In this document: piece after piece, positions 61,886-64,000 of the stretch
Layout of the letters: each line of letters opens with the position of its first letter
How positions within the stretch are numbered: position 1 is the stretch's first letter
Translations under genes and position numbers: made by a program
Source: Micrococcales bacterium
Lineage (GTDB): Bacteria > Actinomycetota > Actinomycetes > Actinomycetales > Cellulomonadaceae
DNA: 64,000 nt
Reading direction: 5' to 3'
NCBI GenBank assembly: GCA_009777345.1
Contig: WRMB01000001.1
Location: 59,050-123,049 of the forward strand
Notes under the pieces: model-generated
Database searches by the model: none
The model's input: only the letters and a program-made list of their open reading frames with translations
Told to the model about the DNA's origin: nothing

Positions 61886-62190
61886 CCTATCAGCTGCACT
61901 ACCTGCCGCTGTTCGAAGCAGACCTGGCTGAGACTGTCGGCTACATCGCCCACGTCCTGCTCAACCCGCAGGCTGCGTCCGACCTGGTCGACGCCACGGA
62001 GGCAGCGATCCTCCGACGCCTGGCGGCCCCAGACGGCTACGCGCCCTTCGGCTCGGCGAAGCACCGCAACCACCCCTACTACACCATCCCCGTGAAGAAC
62101 TATCTGGTGTTCTACACCTTGATCGGCGACGTGATGGAAGTCCGTCGTTTCCTCTACGCCCGCCGCGATCTGCCGCCGTTGCTCACGTAG
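61882..62190 (+). CDS. RelE/ParE-family toxin
   Basis: The 102-residue toxin has LPLFEADLAETVGYIAHVLL, the ParE-type YTIPVKNYLVFYTLIGDVME and VRRFLYARRDLPPLL. The RRFLYARRD motif is typical of ParE/RelE members acting on gyrase or ribosome. GTG 61882 overlaps the antitoxin stop. Confidence 0.92.
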   Translation: MTYQLHYLPLFEADLAETVGYIAHVLLNPQAASDLVDATEAAILRRLAAPDGYAPFGSAKHRNHPYYTIPVKNYLVFYTLIGDVMEVRRFLYARRDLPPLLT

Positions 62191-62200
62191 CAACCAGGCG

Positions 62201-62247
62201 CTTGGCATCGACCTGGCCCCTCTCGTCCCGCTGGCCGCCGCCTAGGG
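62201..62247 (+). repeat. 47-bp direct repeat, right copy (orphan antitoxin 3' end)
   Basis: CTTGGCATCGACCTGGCCCC opens a second copy of the last 15 codons and stop of the 59320 gene, with no gene attached. The two copies bracket the HEAT, ParB-like and Phd/RelE genes. Confidence 0.93.
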
Positions 62248-62418
62248 GTCTCTCAACCCTCCGAGTGCACCGATCCGGACGTCCCCAGGAACGTGACCTT
62301 CAGCATTCTCCGACCTCGTCTCGTCCGTCAGCGTCGTCAGGTTCTCAAGAAAAACGGGGGATCGGCAAGACGATACCGGGCTACCCTACGACCCGGTTGC
62401 ACGCTCGGAAGGACGGCC

Positions 62419-63696
62419 ATGACCAGCGACGACGAGACTGCCGAGCGCGAATGGCTGGAGTTCGTCGTTCGCGGCACCCTGGACCGGGACGGGTATCAGC
62501 GTGAGCGCAGCCTGATCGAGCTCCAGGCGTTCGGCCCACAGGCGTTGCCGGACATGCTGCCGCTGGTCAACAACTGGGTGGGCGTCATCCGGGACCGCGC
62601 TGTGGACCAGTCGGTCCAGCTGTACGGCGAGGCCACCATCAGCCAGATCGTGGCGTCGCTGCCCGCGCTGGACGGTGTGCAGCGGGGCCGGCGTCGGTCG
62701 AGCGGTGCGTGGAAGCAGCTGTACCGCGCCGTCTGGACCCGGATGCGCCAGCTGCCCGCGCAGGTGGTGACCGAGGTCGTGCTGCCGTCGTACCCTTCGG
62801 CCGATATCTCCGTGCGACGGTTGTGCTGTCGTCTCCTGTCCGACGGTGCGTTGCTGACCGACGCGGTCGGGCTCGCGCTGCTGGCGGGCGAGCCTGACGA
62901 GTCCACCAAGACGACGATCGTCCAGCTGATGCTCCAGGCACGGTGCGACGACTCCACGATGACGGCACTGCTGAACCACAGGAGCCCGGCGGTCCGAACC
63001 GAAGCCCTGCGGGTTCGAGCGGCGGCGACGAGCGAGCCCTGGGCGGGGTTCGAAGAATTTCTCGGCGACCGCAGCCGTGCGGTGCGAGAGGTGGCCGCGC
63101 AGGTGGCACGCCGGTACGGGCTCGTCCCCGCCGACGTGTGCCGCCGACGCGTCGCCCAGCAGCCGACCCCGGGGTTCGTCGCCGGTCTGGGCGAGACCGG
63201 TCGTGACGCTGACTTCGTGCTCGTCGAACCGCTCCTGCGCAGCCCCGACCCGGCTCTGCTGCGTGCGGCGGTCACGGCCTACGCCTCGGTGCGCTACGAG
63301 CCCGCGGCGGACGTCCTGCAGCCACTGATCAACCACCGGCACGGCAGCAAGGCGGCCTACCAGGCGATCGTGCGCCTGCACGTCGCTGTTGACGGTGAGC
63401 AGTGCTACCGCGACTACCTGGCCAGCCGCTCGGCCGTCGTCCGTCGCCGGCTGGTTCTCGTCCTGTGCGACGGGCCCAGCTGGAACGCCCTGCCGTGGCT
63501 GCTCCGGCTGTACCGGGACCTGCCCGACGAGCTCCGCCCTGTCGTCCTGGCGAAGATGACGACGTGGCGGCCCGGGACGGGCCCGCCGACCACGCAGCAG
63601 ATCGGTGCCGTGCGCGACGCGCTGCGCGATTCGCGAAAGATCCCGTTCGTCGTCGAAGAGCTGGTCCAGGCAGCCCTGGCAGACAGGCGCCGGTGA
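62419..63696 (+). CDS. HEAT-repeat protein
   Basis: A 425-residue helical protein with an N-terminal VVRGTLDRDGYQRERSLIEL and HEAT-like repeats (SPAVRTEALRVRAAATSEPW; RAVREVAAQVARRYGLVP; ALLRAAVTAYASVRYEPAAD; RSAVVRRRLVLVLCDGPSWN). Related proteins occur near toxin and immunity genes in actinobacteria, function unknown. GGAAGGACGG (62407-62416) precedes ATG 62419. Confidence 0.8.
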   Translation: MTSDDETAEREWLEFVVRGTLDRDGYQRERSLIELQAFGPQALPDMLPLVNNWVGVIRDRAVDQSVQLYGEATISQIVASLPALDGVQRGRRRSSGAWKQLYRAVWTRMRQLPAQVVTEVVLPSYPSADISVRRLCCRLLSDGALLTDAVGLALLAGEPDESTKTTIVQLMLQARCDDSTMTALLNHRSPAVRTEALRVRAAATSEPWAGFEEFLGDRSRAVREVAAQVARRYGLVPADVCRRRVAQQPTPGFVAGLGETGRDADFVLVEPLLRSPDPALLRAAVTAYASVRYEPAADVLQPLINHRHGSKAAYQAIVRLHVAVDGEQCYRDYLASRSAVVRRRLVLVLCDGPSWNALPWLLRLYRDLPDELRPVVLAKMTTWRPGTGPPTTQQIGAVRDALRDSRKIPFVVEELVQAALADRRR

Positions 63697-63842
63697 ACCG
63701 CGTACTCGGCTTGTTGTGAGAGGTGGGCCTCGGCGGCCGACTGACGTGTCTGGGGGTTGTGCCGGTGGGTTCGGGGGTGCAAAACCCGGGCCGCGGGACC
63801 AAAACCCACCACCCCCCCACCCCCACTCGCAGCTCCACCCCG

Positions 63843-63857
63843 CCCCCCCCCCCCCCC
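63843..63857. repeat. 15-C homopolymer in a low-complexity stretch
   Basis: The bases from about 63770 to 63870 are C-rich low complexity ending in fifteen Cs. No gene reads through. It has the look of an assembly join; genuine homopolymers of this length are rare in such genomes. Confidence 0.8.
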
Positions 63858-63875
63858 GGGCCCCCGCCGCCCGAT

Positions 63876-64000
63876 AGGCCCCTGCCGATCGCCCTGGGCC
63901 TGGGCTGGCCCGACCGGGTGGACGACTCCGTCAGCCCCTGCGACTGGTCGACGCCGACCGCCTGGACCTTCGAACCGCTGGACGAGGACGTGTTCGGCGC
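63876..64000 (+). CDS. dxr: Fragment of 1-deoxy-D-xylulose-5-phosphate reductoisomerase
   Basis: The frame to the window edge reads RPLPIALGLGWPDRVDDSVS and PCDWSTPTAWTFEPLDEDVF, matching the Dxr segment that follows the NADPH/Mg site (family wording PIxxALGWPxR...W.FEPLD). All sequence for the N-terminal 270 or so residues is absent upstream: the fragment starts after the C homopolymer. Dxr is the committed step of the MEP isoprenoid pathway. Continuation beyond 64000 is expected. Confidence 0.75.

Overview
The window is high-GC actinobacterial chromosome: most third codon positions are G or C, GTG and TTG starts are common, several transcripts look leaderless (a -10 box 6 to 8 bases before the start codon), and the gene families (OmpR two-component pair, ECF-type nickel transporter, LuxS, DUF1992, MEP-pathway Dxr, IS481) fit a facultatively anaerobic member of the Micrococcales or Propionibacteriales. 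I do not name a genus. Bases 1 to 15.8 kb form a complete [NiFe]-hydrogenase locus: hypA-hypB (minus strand), then on the plus strand the Tat-exported small subunit, large subunit, an unusual b-type cytochrome, maturation protease, an orphan large-subunit-like protein, hypC, hypF, a second hypC, hypD and hypE; a second hypA sits in between on the opposite strand. At 25.3 to 28.9 kb lie a Fur-family regulator and a CbiM/Q/O nickel (or cobalt) ECF transporter. A 22-base promoter motif is shared by hypAB and cbiM, so nickel uptake and nickel insertion are probably co-regulated. From 16 to 25 kb there is accessory material: an alpha/beta hydrolase, an S51 peptidase, small unknown proteins, a TetR regulator with its operators, a membrane-protein gene split by a 400 bp inversion, a quinone-oxidoreductase-like MDR protein, and a racemase/ATP-grasp pair resembling D-aspartate cross-bridge synthesis. 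From 29 to 40 kb come two toxin-antitoxin pairs, an HAD phosphatase with a CTG start, a PAS protein, an ABC exporter with a LolA-like protein and a divergent two-component system, and an RlmC-like rRNA methyltransferase. From 40 to 56 kb come an acyl-CoA synthetase, two paralogous membrane proteins flanking a double-ATPase ABC transporter, a 1453-residue acyl-CoA-dehydratase activase, DUF1992, VOC, MTA/SAH nucleosidase, LuxS and a NADAR protein. From 56.9 kb on there is an IS481-family element, an S4 protein, further toxin-antitoxin-like pairs, HEAT-repeat proteins and, behind a 15-C homopolymer at the right edge, a fragment of dxr. The most unusual feature is a set of near-perfect palindromes (62 to 85 nt, centre of 0 to 2 nt) of four sequence types. 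Some lie between convergent genes, where they could act as bidirectional terminators, but one lies in frame inside hypF, one in frame inside a double ABC ATPase, and one was the target of the IS481 insertion, which left a 15 bp target duplication.
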